NCBI GenBank assembly: GCA_015075105.1
Contig: JABTUZ010000001.1
Coordinates: forward strand, 1,623,001-1,687,000
DNA: 64,000 nt
Direction of reading: 5' to 3'
Source of the DNA: Leptospiraceae bacterium
Lineage (GTDB): Bacteria; Spirochaetota; Leptospiria; Leptospirales; Leptospiraceae
The notes under the pieces were generated by a model. It ran no database searches. It was given only the letters and a program-made list of their open reading frames with translations, and was not told the origin of the DNA. A program made the translations under genes and the position numbers. Below, in pieces: positions 48,054-56,879 of this stretch. Numbering within the stretch: the stretch's first letter is position 1; every line of letters starts with the position of its first letter.

Positions 48054-48923
48054 TCATTTTAGTTTCACCAAAGTCCCCAGAAGAAGTATAAACAAAAAAG
48101 TAAGCCCCATAATTTCAGGAATCCAAACCCACTTCCGCCTAACGCTCACAGATTCCCACCACCCTATAACTCCTGCAAAAAAAATTGTTCCAACTGAAAC
48201 ATAAACCATCTCTACCCCTTCTATCATTTCTTGAGGTATCATAAACTTTGAATGCTTAATCCCAAGTTTCACAAGAAAGGCAAGTAAAGCGGCAATCTTA
48301 ACTTGATTCGCAGCTTCAAAGTAAGCCAAACTTTTTCCCGATGCTTCTAAAATCATAGCTTCGTGTACCATGGTTAATTCTAAGTGAGTTCTTGGGTCGT
48401 CAAAGGGAGGTTTTGTAAGCTCCACAAGAATCGCAATTCCCGAAACTACAAGAAATATTAATCCTGTAGCAATTATAGTAAAAGAAGGCTCAACTTGCAA
48501 GTGGGACTCTGCAACTAAAATCATCAGAAAAAGAATAGGCTCGGTAGTGATCGAAAGCAGAATTTCTCTTTTTGTTCCAAGCCCTCCAAAAGAAGTCCCG
48601 GTCTCCATTGCAAAAGCCATAACACAAAATCTCTGCAATAGCAAGAAAGAAGGGATGAGTATAAATGAACCCCACTCAAAGCAAACGAGAGACCATAAAA
48701 TTACAGCAGAAAAAAATGCAGTCACAGGTGCAATTTCAGAAAAAATTCCAGAACTAAAACCGTCTATCGGCTCTTTTCCAAAGGGTCTTAGTATGTCATA
48801 AAAATTTTGTAACACAGGAGGACCCTTTCTGCCTTGCGCTCGTGAACGAACTTTTCTAATAATCCCTCCAAGAAAAACAGGCAATAAACAAAATGAGATA
48901 ATTGATATAAAAATGTGAGCCAT
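48054..48923 (-). CDS. NuoH/HyfC-like membrane subunit
   Basis: A 289-residue NuoH-type subunit with about eight membrane helices, joining the peripheral and membrane arms. Family features include RAQGRKGPPVLQNFYDILRPFGKE near residue 25-45 and the conserved acidic loop LVELTKPPFDDPRTHLELTMVHEAM. The frame runs up to 49037 into the upstream gene, but ATG 48921-48923 gives the normal start (MAHIFISI) with AGGAGAGGGT directly upstream. It is 8 bases from the HyfB-like stop. Confidence 0.88.
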   Translation of the reverse strand: MAHIFISIISFCLLPVFLGGIIRKVRSRAQGRKGPPVLQNFYDILRPFGKEPIDGFSSGIFSEIAPVTAFFSAVILWSLVCFEWGSFILIPSFLLLQRFCVMAFAMETGTSFGGLGTKREILLSITTEPILFLMILVAESHLQVEPSFTIIATGLIFLVVSGIAILVELTKPPFDDPRTHLELTMVHEAMILEASGKSLAYFEAANQVKIAALLAFLVKLGIKHSKFMIPQEMIEGVEMVYVSVGTIFFAGVIGWWESVSVRRKWVWIPEIMGLTFLFILLLGTLVKLK

Positions 48924-48931
48924 ACCCTCTC

Positions 48932-50629
48932 CTAAAAATTTTTGAAAGTAAATAAAAGTGCTATGGATGCGAGAAGGCACAACGCAGAAAATGCGAGATA
49001 ATTTGACACAGCTCCCGACTCCACTCTGGAAATCCAAAATTTTCCGAGATCCAAAGTTTTGTGAATTACCATAAACAATTTGCCATCAACCTTTGATTCG
49101 CCTGAAAAATTATTGAAGTATCTTCCGATGGAATTGTGCAAGGGATCAGAAATTACAGAAGAATGAATAGACAATTCACTCCCATCGTATTTGTTTCCAC
49201 AATCCCAAGATTTTCTTTCTTTGACCTTATGCGACCACCGAAAAAGAACGAGACTCAAATAAAATAGGCTACTCGCAATAGAAACCAAGAAAAGGGTATC
49301 CAACCAAATTTTTAGATTTTGGGGAATCTGGAATAGCTCATGGTAATACTGGTACGCTAAATATAAAATGATTGGGGTAGAAAAAATCAAAATCCCTAAA
49401 AATTTTAGTGAATTTTTTATACTTTCCGGTGCAACTTTTTCAGGGATATTTTCATCAGGAATAGATAGTGCAATAGGAAAATACAATTTAAAATGAGTAG
49501 CTACACCGAGCACTATTCCAAATAAAATAAACAGAATTGCGGGTAAGACATAGACACTGCTTCCAAACGGAAGATCTATTATTTCAGAGCCTAAGAATAA
49601 AAAAGTAGATTCAGATAAAAAACCAATGCTGCCGGGAATTCCTCCAAAACTAAAAGTTCCAAACCCTAACACAATAGACGAGATTCCTGAAATTCTGCCG
49701 ATCCCCTTACAAGAATCTATATTCGTATCCCCTTTCAGTTTACAAAGATACCCCAAAGACAAAAATTGAAAAGATTTAGAAATACTGTGGTGAAAAAGAG
49801 TAATATAAAACAGAACAAGAAAACTCTTTCCGATCAAGTTCGTTGTTTCGTCGCTACTTTTTCCCCAATACCCAACTACAAAAATACAAAGCCATAAAAA
49901 GTTCAGCATCTCAATCGTACTATACGCCAAAGACCTCTTTACGTTGTTGTTAAAAAAAGCAGTCACTCCACCAAAAAAAACTCCAACCCCAGCAAAAAGA
50001 ATTAAAGCTATATCCCAGCCAATTAAATTCCAATCGGGTGTCACATAACGCACAAATAGTAGTAATGGAACATTCACCATTAGACCGGAAAAAGACGCTG
50101 ATCCGTGAGCAGGCGGTCCTGAATGTGCCTCAGGAAGCCAGAGGTGCATTCCGGAAAATCCTCCCTTGGCAAGCAGTCCAATGAGCAAGAACTGAATCCC
50201 TATTTTACTATGGGGAAGAAACACCCACATGGCGAGAAAAATAAGTGAAATCCCGCTTACTGCAAATAATGCGATTAAGCTACCATTCTCTTTATCTCCC
50301 AGAAAATGATTTCCAAAAATAAATATTGCACCAAAAGTAGAAGTTTCCCAAAAAATTAAAAGCCAGATTGTTTTTCCCGCAAGGAAAGAGCCACTAAGCC
50401 CAAGAAAAAATAAAAAGTAGCCGAAATAGATTTTAGGGAGAGGCTTTTTATCTTTTTCATACCCTCTTATATAAAAAAGTATTGCATTGCCGATCAAAAC
50501 TTGCAGTAAAAGCCCGACAAAAATCGGAAAATCTTCACCAAAGAAATTTTTTTCCAAGAAAATTCCGACAGGAATCGAGCCAATAAGTACAAGAAATGTA
50601 AGTAGATGAAGTAGATTAGCCAAAGCCAC
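48932..50629 (-). CDS. HyfB/NuoL-like antiporter-type membrane subunit
   Basis: A 565-residue Mrp/NuoL/M-type subunit with about 14 helices. It keeps WETSTFGAIFIFG (key Glu), LLAKGGFSGMHLWLPEAHSGPPAHGSASFSGLM (lysine and histidine relay), and NNVKRSLAYSTIEMLNFL. The C-terminus (KERKSWDCGNKYDGSE, YFNNFSG) matches HyfB/HycC ends. It is the first certain gene of the Ehr operon and, with the HyfF-like subunit, probably pumps protons or sodium ions. Confidence 0.88.
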   Translation of the reverse strand: MALANLLHLLTFLVLIGSIPVGIFLEKNFFGEDFPIFVGLLLQVLIGNAILFYIRGYEKDKKPLPKIYFGYFLFFLGLSGSFLAGKTIWLLIFWETSTFGAIFIFGNHFLGDKENGSLIALFAVSGISLIFLAMWVFLPHSKIGIQFLLIGLLAKGGFSGMHLWLPEAHSGPPAHGSASFSGLMVNVPLLLFVRYVTPDWNLIGWDIALILFAGVGVFFGGVTAFFNNNVKRSLAYSTIEMLNFLWLCIFVVGYWGKSSDETTNLIGKSFLVLFYITLFHHSISKSFQFLSLGYLCKLKGDTNIDSCKGIGRISGISSIVLGFGTFSFGGIPGSIGFLSESTFLFLGSEIIDLPFGSSVYVLPAILFILFGIVLGVATHFKLYFPIALSIPDENIPEKVAPESIKNSLKFLGILIFSTPIILYLAYQYYHELFQIPQNLKIWLDTLFLVSIASSLFYLSLVLFRWSHKVKERKSWDCGNKYDGSELSIHSSVISDPLHNSIGRYFNNFSGESKVDGKLFMVIHKTLDLGKFWISRVESGAVSNYLAFSALCLLASIALLFTFKNF

Positions 50630-50678
50630 CCTCCGAAAATAGATTATCTGAATGTAAAGATACTTCTGTTAAAGTAAA

Positions 50679-51008
50679 TTAAACAGATTGCGGAGGAGGA
50701 ATACTAAGCTCTTTGAAAGAGATCTCATTAAATACAAAAACTTGAGTTTTTCCAAAGACAGGTTCAAAAATGAGTGAATAGGTATTTAGAATAAAATGTA
50801 AATCGAAAGAAAAACAAATATTGTCTTCTTCGGGGGTTTGTTCAGGCTTTTCCGGGCTGCCCACTGAGCTGTAAAAAATGGAATTACCGAGATCGGAAGT
50901 CGTATTTTCAAGAGAGAAAAGACCTCGATAGAGCGAGTTAAAAGCAAATAAAACAAGGAAAAGTATCGTGTATTTTCTAAAATCTATATTTTGAATTATA
51001 GAAATCAT
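50679..51008 (-). CDS. Small hypothetical protein upstream of the Ehr operon
   Basis: A 109-residue protein with one N-terminal hydrophobic stretch (TILFLVLFAFNSLY, residues ~14-27), so exported or anchored. The rest is polar with EKPEQTPEEDN in the middle and ends in SIPPPQSV; about 25 residues of the C-terminal half (LHFILNTYSLIFEPVFG) look beta-rich. No family is recognised. It reads toward the Ehr operon, ending 49 bases before its first gene, and may be the first cistron. Confidence 0.5.
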   Translation of the reverse strand: MISIIQNIDFRKYTILFLVLFAFNSLYRGLFSLENTTSDLGNSIFYSSVGSPEKPEQTPEEDNICFSFDLHFILNTYSLIFEPVFGKTQVFVFNEISFKELSIPPPQSV

Positions 51009-51039
51009 TTTCTCTTAGTCTCTCAATATACAATTTTTT

Positions 51040-51064
51040 TTGATTCACAAAAAAAGTAAATCAA
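51040..51064. promoter_or_regulatory. 25-bp imperfect palindrome, candidate operator
   Basis: TTGATTCAC (51040-51048), seven A residues, then GTAAATCAA (51056-51064): eight of nine positions are complementary. It lies between the divergent small exported-protein gene (start 51008) and the histidine kinase gene (start 51225), upstream of the Ehr operon, a fitting place for a regulator site. The poly-A spacer is also bendable DNA. Function is inferred only from position and symmetry. Confidence 0.4.
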
Positions 51065-51224
51065 TATATTATTTTTTTTTAAAAGAAATAAAATTTTCGT
51101 CGTATAGAAAGTCATTAAAAAAATTTTGATATGATAAAAGAATTTTTAAAGAAAATATTGATTCTACTTTTTAGAAAAAATCCTTTCCCAAAAAACTCTA
51201 CAGAATTTACGGATTTAACGTATC

Positions 51225-52670
51225 TTGAAAAACATGAAAAATAAGCAAAGCGACTTCAACCAAGAGGCGAGAGAAAAATTAAGCGTACTATTTACTATCC
51301 TGCCGGTAGGAATCATCGTACTGGATGAGAACGAAAATATTGTAGAAACAAACCCGATGTTTGTAAAGACCTTTGATTTAAGTTGGGAAGAAATTTTAGA
51401 CGGTTCCCACTGGAAAAGAAATTATTATAAAAGCGATGGCTCCATATTTACAAAAGACGAGTTGCCAAGATTTATTGCCCACAGAGAAAGAAAAGCAGTT
51501 TCCAATGTAGAAGTCGGATTTAAAAAAGTAAATGGCGAATTTGTATGGGTACGAGTTAACGCAATTCCACTACCTTATAAAGATTTCTATACTGTGGTCA
51601 CCGCAATAGACATTACAGAGTTAAAAAAACAAGAAAATAAATTAAAAAAATTTTCTCGTGCTGTAGAGCAAAGCGCTGCCTCGGTTATTATGACAGACCC
51701 AAATGGAATTATAGAATACGTAAACCCAAAATTCCTTCAAACTACAGGATACACATTAGAAGAAACAATCGGTCAAAATCCAAAATTTCTAAAGTCGGGA
51801 GAACTGTCGCAAGACGACTATAAAGTTCTTTGGGATACAATCCTTTCCGGGAAAGAATGGAACGGGGAATTTCACAACAAGAAAAAAAATGGAGAGTTTT
51901 TTTGGGAGCTTGCCTCTATTTCGCCTATTATAAACGACAATCAAGAAATTATCGGCTTTCTTGCAGTAAAAGAAGACATCACTCAAAGAAAAATTACAAA
52001 TGAATTGTTAAAAACTTCTGTCCAAGAAAAAGAAATACTTCTTTCAGAAATTCACCACAGGGTAAAGAACAATTTGCAAATCGTATCTTCCATAATCAAT
52101 ATGGGTACCTCTGTTATCACTGACAAGCAAGTCTTAAAATTTCTAAACGATACTTCTTTGAGAGTGCAGGCAATGAGTACATTGCACAACAAGCTCTATT
52201 CATCTGAAAATTTTTCACGTATCAATATGTACGACTATATCGAAACTATTGTTCGACAAATTAAAAAAATTCATACCCTCCAAGAGAAAATCCAAATTCA
52301 TCTTAATATCCAAGATATAGAAATGAATATTGAGTCAGCCATGCCTTGCGGTTTAATTGTAAATGAAATTGTTACAAATTCTTTTAAACATGCGTTCCAT
52401 GAAAATCAATTAGGAGAAATTGGAATTGATTTCATTCTTGAAAATGAAAAATGCAAAATGAGAATATACGATAACGGCAAGGGATTTCCAAATGAAATTC
52501 AATGGAATAGCGCCTCCACCTTGGGGCTTAGAATGATTCAAATGCTAACAAGACAACTAAAGGCAGACGTAATCGTGGACAACTCAAAAGGTACTTGTTA
52601 TATAATTACATTTGCCCCTGTCTTGAAAAACAAAAAACACGAAATAAAAAAATCCTTGATTTTTGAATGA
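51225..52670 (+). CDS. PAS-PAS sensor histidine kinase (HisKA_2 type)
   Basis: A 481-residue soluble sensor kinase without membrane segments. A first PAS domain spans ~15-130, a second ~140-260 with its PAC part (NGEFFWELASISPI), then the HisKA_2 phosphoacceptor SEIHHRVKNNLQIVSSIINM and a HATPase domain (GLIVNEIVTNSFKHAF N-box, IYDNGKGFP G1 box, STLGLRMIQML). No receiver domain or partner regulator gene is adjacent. TTG at 51225 (GGAT 10 bases upstream) or ATG at 51234 could be the start. It is divergent from the Ehr operon. Confidence 0.9.
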   Translation: MKNMKNKQSDFNQEAREKLSVLFTILPVGIIVLDENENIVETNPMFVKTFDLSWEEILDGSHWKRNYYKSDGSIFTKDELPRFIAHRERKAVSNVEVGFKKVNGEFVWVRVNAIPLPYKDFYTVVTAIDITELKKQENKLKKFSRAVEQSAASVIMTDPNGIIEYVNPKFLQTTGYTLEETIGQNPKFLKSGELSQDDYKVLWDTILSGKEWNGEFHNKKKNGEFFWELASISPIINDNQEIIGFLAVKEDITQRKITNELLKTSVQEKEILLSEIHHRVKNNLQIVSSIINMGTSVITDKQVLKFLNDTSLRVQAMSTLHNKLYSSENFSRINMYDYIETIVRQIKKIHTLQEKIQIHLNIQDIEMNIESAMPCGLIVNEIVTNSFKHAFHENQLGEIGIDFILENEKCKMRIYDNGKGFPNEIQWNSASTLGLRMIQMLTRQLKADVIVDNSKGTCYIITFAPVLKNKKHEIKKSLIFE

Positions 52671-52703
52671 AGAATACTTCCCTTATTGAAAGGGAAGGTA
52701 TGT

Positions 52704-53756
52704 ATGAAAAAAATTCTATTCTTATGTCTATTTTTAAGTTTTTGCAATACGCACGATATTAAAAATAAAAATGATTTATCCAGTATATTGCTTTGGTTAA
52801 TAAAAGATCAGTTCAACCACGAATTATTTAAATACAACGAAGACCCATTGATGAGAACTACAAACTCTACGTGGCAATTTACTCCTGCAAGTACTTCCAA
52901 TAGCACCTCCAAGACAAAAGTAATCTTGATCCATGGCTGGGACTATACTGAAAGGTCAAGCGACTTGCCTTCTTCATTCGATAAGAAAATTGCCCAAATC
53001 ACTAGCACTTGGTCAAATGCACTAGATTATTACAATCGAGATATTTCCGGCTCACGCACAAGTTTTGATTTTTACACATTCACCTATCGTACTTCAGACT
53101 CTATCAGTAAAAATGGCACAAGGCTAGCAGAAAAACTAAACTCAGTATTTACCCAAAACGATAAGGTTATCGTCATCGCATCTTCTATGGGAGGTCTTGT
53201 AACTAGATATGCAATGTACGATCCAAAAAATACAGGCGATGTAATAGACTTTGTAGTTACTCTCGGAACACCACACTATGGCTCTCCTTTTGCTTCAAGT
53301 GCTTACCAAGTATCCAGCTCTACCCTTGCAGAGATTATTTCTTTTCTAACCAACACTGATGGGGGTAGAGGGTTGTCTCATACGAACAATGGTAACGGCC
53401 AAACTACGATACCCAATGCAGTGAATTCAGACTTGGATTCTTTGAATGCAAACACTTCGAGAGACTCCCGATTTTATCCTTACGTGGGAGATTTATCTTC
53501 CGATTGCAATGCAGCAAAAACCAGTGCAATTTTTGTAACAGGTTGCTCTGTTTTAAAAACTGGAAGTCCAGCCTTCCCTGCAACAGATGGAATCGTTCCA
53601 GTCAATAGCGCTAAAATGGCAGATAAAGTATCTGTTTCACAAATCACTACAAAGACCGGATTTGATCACCTGATGCTTACATTTAAAGTTCCAAATAACG
53701 CATCTTTATCTGAATCTTTTTTTACAGAGGTAATAACCAAAATCAAAACTTTTTAA
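52704..53756 (+). CDS. Lipase-like alpha/beta-hydrolase lipoprotein
   Basis: A 350-residue predicted lipoprotein (MKKILFLCLFLSFCNTHD, lipobox Cys about residue 14). The alpha/beta-hydrolase features are VILIHGWDYTE (oxyanion strand), nucleophile elbow VIVIASSMGGLVTRYAMYD (A-x-S-x-G, Ser where Gly is usual), VTLGTPHYGSPFA, an acid in PATDGIVPVNSAK and the His in GFDHLMLTF. This fits a triacylglycerol lipase/PGAP1-like esterase. The ATG at 52704 is preceded by GGGAAGG; an upstream TTG adds six non-signal residues. It follows the kinase by 33 bases. Confidence 0.8.
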   Translation: MKKILFLCLFLSFCNTHDIKNKNDLSSILLWLIKDQFNHELFKYNEDPLMRTTNSTWQFTPASTSNSTSKTKVILIHGWDYTERSSDLPSSFDKKIAQITSTWSNALDYYNRDISGSRTSFDFYTFTYRTSDSISKNGTRLAEKLNSVFTQNDKVIVIASSMGGLVTRYAMYDPKNTGDVIDFVVTLGTPHYGSPFASSAYQVSSSTLAEIISFLTNTDGGRGLSHTNNGNGQTTIPNAVNSDLDSLNANTSRDSRFYPYVGDLSSDCNAAKTSAIFVTGCSVLKTGSPAFPATDGIVPVNSAKMADKVSVSQITTKTGFDHLMLTFKVPNNASLSESFFTEVITKIKTF

Positions 53757-53780
53757 AAACCTTTTTGATCGAAAAATTCT

Positions 53781-54719
53781 ATGACTGAAACAAGAAAGTT
53801 GTCTGCAATTATGTTTAGCGATATACAAGGCTATTCCAGACTAATGCAAAAAGATGAAGCCTTGACTTTAAAGTTACTCGAAGAGCATAATGCGCTTTTG
53901 TTTCCGATTATAGAAGCCCACTCTGGAAAAATTATCAAAACTGTAGGAGATGCAATTCTATCTGTATTTGACTCCTGCATTTCTGCAATTCAAAGCGCGA
54001 TAGAAATTCAAAATGCTTTAGAAATAAAAGCAAACCATGAAAAAGAAAAAAAATACCTAAGAGTAAGAATCGGAGTTCACCTAGGAGAAACAGTTTATAA
54101 AAATAACGATATATTTGGGAATGGCGTAAATATTGCAGCAAGGCTCCAACCATTGGCTGATCCCGGTGGAATTTGCTTTTCTCAAGCAGTTTACGAGCAG
54201 CTCCAAAACCACTACTCTGAAAAAATTGTCCGAGTGGGTCCTGTGAATCTAAAAAATATTTCTGACCCCATAGTAATTTACAGAATGCAAATTGAAGGAG
54301 AAGTAGAAAGTCATCCTTCTTCCATCCCAATGGATACAGCCTATATAGAAACCCATTCACTTTCTAAAAAGCCCCAAGGACCCGACCACGAAAAAATTGA
54401 AGTTTTATTTGGCAGCTTTCAAAGAAATGGAGTCTGGGAAGTAAAAAAATCCATGTTTATAAAAAATGCGTTTGGAGCTATACTCATAGATTTCACTCAA
54501 ATAAAAGTTACCCATCCAGTCATTGAAATAGAAATATTGAATTATTGTGGAGCAGTCGGGATCGTAGTTCCAGAAAATTTTAACGTGGATATACACGGTA
54601 AAGCAATCCTTGGAGTCTTTGACGGTAAATCCAACTCTGGAAGAACAGGCCCCTTATTAAAAATTACCGGCAAGGTAGTTATGGGAGCAGTCGGGATAAA
54701 AACCAAACAATTTTCATAA
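53781..54719 (+). CDS. Class III adenylate cyclase fused to LiaF-like C-terminal domain
   Basis: A 312-residue soluble protein. Residues ~1-170 are a class III nucleotide cyclase: metal-binding Asp in MFSDIQGYSR and VGDAILSVF, Lys in IIKTVGDA and Asp in NNDIFGNGVNIAARL (ATP-selecting pair), and the Asn/Arg of NxxxR. After a linker, residues ~205-310 resemble the beta-helical C-terminal domain of LiaF/DUF2154 (EVLFGSFQRNG, KNAFGAILIDFTQIKV, YCGAVGIVVPENFNVDIHG). The combination suggests cAMP synthesis coupled to an envelope-stress sensing module. It lies 24 bases after the lipase gene. Confidence 0.85.
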   Translation: MTETRKLSAIMFSDIQGYSRLMQKDEALTLKLLEEHNALLFPIIEAHSGKIIKTVGDAILSVFDSCISAIQSAIEIQNALEIKANHEKEKKYLRVRIGVHLGETVYKNNDIFGNGVNIAARLQPLADPGGICFSQAVYEQLQNHYSEKIVRVGPVNLKNISDPIVIYRMQIEGEVESHPSSIPMDTAYIETHSLSKKPQGPDHEKIEVLFGSFQRNGVWEVKKSMFIKNAFGAILIDFTQIKVTHPVIEIEILNYCGAVGIVVPENFNVDIHGKAILGVFDGKSNSGRTGPLLKITGKVVMGAVGIKTKQFS

Positions 54720-54738
54720 AAAATAAAATACTCATCCC

Positions 54739-56016
54739 TCATAACTCCAATAAAATAATTTTCTCCAGACCTTCCACTGTGTTTAAATTTGGTTCTTCTA
54801 AAACTCGGTTTAAACAGTTTTGCAAAATCCCACCAATTTTAATTTTTTCGATTTCTGGAAATTTTTTTATAATAGAGTTTCCGTCAACTTTCAAGTCAGA
54901 TAGGACGAGAGGTGGGTTTGTTTTTAAAATTCCTTGGATAGACTCTCTGAAATTTATAACATCCTCTGTTGTATATTCAATTTTCAAAAATGAAAAAAAC
55001 GCATTCAGTAAAAACTGCATTTTTTCTCTTGGGTAGTGCTTTCTTACAAAAGATAAAAATTTTCTTATTTCGATTTCATTATAATTTTTTAGATTGGGGC
55101 AATTTTCCCTAAGTAAAAAATAAAAAATAGCACCCTTCGTATTCTCATTGGAGTATTTTAATTTTTTTAAATCCAATTCAGGTAGAGGCTCTGTTTTTAA
55201 AAAATCAAACAGAAAGAATAGCCGTAAAAAAAAAGGCTCAATATCTAAAAAATTAATTTTTTTTATATTTTCTATATTCTCAGGAATTTCAACTTCTCGA
55301 TTTAAAAAAAGGGAAAATATATCGTTTTTAAAAAGTTCATATACTCCAGAAAATGGGTCATCGGAGGTTAGAATTTTATTCAATTCATCGTGAAATCTTT
55401 CTACAGAAACTTTTTTTGTGACATGCCTTGTTTCTCGAATCGCTTTGTAAGTCTCATCTTCAATAGAAAAAGCCAAAGTGGACACAAATCGAATCGCCCG
55501 AACCGGTCTAAGTCCATCTTCCGAAAACCGAGACACAGAGTCTCCTATTGTTCGTATAATTCTATTTGAAATATCAGCAAGCCCGTCGTGCTCATCAACA
55601 AACTCATTTGAGAGTACGTTAAGCGCAATCGCATTCATCGTAAAATCTCTTCTTTTCAAGTCTTCAGAAAGACTAACACCAAATTCGATTTTTTCGGGTC
55701 GCCTCCCATCTACATAGTCAATATCTTTTCTGAAAGTAGTTATCTCGTAAGAGCCACCCTTCAATAGCACAGTAACCGTACCGTGCTTGATCCCGGTTTC
55801 TATTACCTTTGAAAAAAGGGATTTTACTTCTTCGGGTCTTGCAGACGTTGTGAGATCAAATTCTTTTGGAGTCTTACCTAAAATCAAATCTCGAACCCCA
55901 CCCCCGACTACATAACATTCATGACCGATAGACTCTATTTTTTTAGAAATAAAAGTCAGGTCATCTAAAAAGCCTTGAGGAATCTTTTCAGTGAGATTAT
56001 TATTTTTCTTTTGCAA
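54739..56016 (-). CDS. cca: CCA tRNA nucleotidyltransferase
   Basis: Adds or repairs the tRNA 3' CCA. It has the class II nucleotidyltransferase head: CYVVGGGVRDLILGKTPKEFDLTTSARPEEV, with GTVTVLL and the RRDFTMNAIALN motif, then GLRPVRAIRFVSTL. The length of 425 residues is usual. At the catalytic DxD position the sequence reads EFD, Glu replacing the first Asp. The start is TTG at 56014-56016 inside the end of the upstream gene, with no ATG nearby. It is essential here because tRNA-Cys and tmRNA in this window lack an encoded CCA. Confidence 0.93.
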   Translation of the reverse strand: MQKKNNNLTEKIPQGFLDDLTFISKKIESIGHECYVVGGGVRDLILGKTPKEFDLTTSARPEEVKSLFSKVIETGIKHGTVTVLLKGGSYEITTFRKDIDYVDGRRPEKIEFGVSLSEDLKRRDFTMNAIALNVLSNEFVDEHDGLADISNRIIRTIGDSVSRFSEDGLRPVRAIRFVSTLAFSIEDETYKAIRETRHVTKKVSVERFHDELNKILTSDDPFSGVYELFKNDIFSLFLNREVEIPENIENIKKINFLDIEPFFLRLFFLFDFLKTEPLPELDLKKLKYSNENTKGAIFYFLLRENCPNLKNYNEIEIRKFLSFVRKHYPREKMQFLLNAFFSFLKIEYTTEDVINFRESIQGILKTNPPLVLSDLKVDGNSIIKKFPEIEKIKIGGILQNCLNRVLEEPNLNTVEGLEKIILLEL

Positions 56017-56302
56017 ATTTATGGGAAAGCTCTTCTATTTTTTCATCTATACAGTCTTGAATTTTTTTGTCTTCGAGTCTCCCTGATAAAACAATTGAAT
56101 TTTTCTGTCTATACCGTGGAGGAAGAGAGTTTAAAATCGAGATATATAAATCTAAAAATATTTCTTCGTCCCAAGGAATAGTTTTAAAAGAAGGAATTTT
56201 TTCTTTTAAAAATTTTAATACTCTTTTTTCGTTTGAGTTGCGGATGCTTTTTGTCCATCCGGAAATATTAATAGGTATTTTTTTTACTGACAAAACTTGC
56301 AA
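56000..56302 (-). CDS. Small ComFB-like protein
   Basis: A 100-residue soluble protein. The stretch FLDLYISILNSLPPRYRQKNS, of which LNSLPPRY is the core, resembles the conserved segment of ComFB (late competence) proteins, which have LNxLPPKY and in cyanobacteria bind cyclic nucleotides; the Zn-cysteines of B. subtilis ComFB are absent. Identification is tentative. The start is a TTG at 56300-56302 within the fur end, or another TTG three codons later. It overlaps both fur (19 bases) and cca (17 bases). Confidence 0.5.
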   Translation of the reverse strand: MQVLSVKKIPINISGWTKSIRNSNEKRVLKFLKEKIPSFKTIPWDEEIFLDLYISILNSLPPRYRQKNSIVLSGRLEDKKIQDCIDEKIEELSHKFAKEK

Positions 56303-56700
56303 ATTCCCCTGAATATAATATCGATCGCACTAATACGAAATTGTTCAATTTTTTTTTCATGCGGCAATGGAATATTTTCCTCTATACATTTTATCGCTCC
56401 ACAACTTTCACAAACTAAATGGCTATGCCCATGCAAATCAGATTCAGAGTCCTTCAATTCAAAATAAGTAATTCTCTCATTTGAAGACACAGATCGCAAA
56501 ACTTTTTTTTCTTCTAACTCTGAAAGTATTCTGTACACTGTCACCCTATCCCAAGATTTGTTTTTTGGGAGTTTCTCCATAAGCTCGGTATGGGTGAGTG
56601 GATTAGAAGAATTTTGTAGCACAGAAATCACAGCTTCACGACTTCGAGTAACCTTTAAACCCAATTCCTGTAAAATATCTTTTGGATGAATCTTAAACAC
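56284..56700 (-). CDS. Fur family transcription regulator
   Basis: A 138-residue metal-dependent repressor of the Fur/PerR type. The winged helix reads GLKVTRSREAVISVLQ, THTELMEKLPKNKSWDRVTVYRILSELEEKKVLR, and the C-terminal domain has HGHSHLVCESCGAIKCIEE plus a final CKFCQ, giving two CxxC pairs for structural zinc. Whether it senses iron, zinc or peroxide cannot be told. The start is GTG at 56698-56700. It heads a short operon with the ComFB-like and cca genes and is divergent from the antiporter operon. Confidence 0.9.
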   Translation of the reverse strand: MFKIHPKDILQELGLKVTRSREAVISVLQNSSNPLTHTELMEKLPKNKSWDRVTVYRILSELEEKKVLRSVSSNERITYFELKDSESDLHGHSHLVCESCGAIKCIEENIPLPHEKKIEQFRISAIDIIFRGICKFCQ

Positions 56701-56879
56701 AATAACTCAAAATTACGAAAGGGTTTGCCTTTGTCCAATTTTATTTTATACTCTATAAATATTTTTCGTTCCCTTTTTGATAATTACTTGCAAATATTTA
56801 CAGGGATATTGGAATCAAATCAATAATTTAGCCAAAAACACTTTTGTTTAAGCAGATATTTATTTAGGATAATTTCACT

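Noticed and set aside
48924-49037. Longer NuoH-like start
   Set aside because: It lies inside the HyfB-like gene; ATG 48923 has a strong Shine-Dalgarno sequence and gives the family-like N-terminus.
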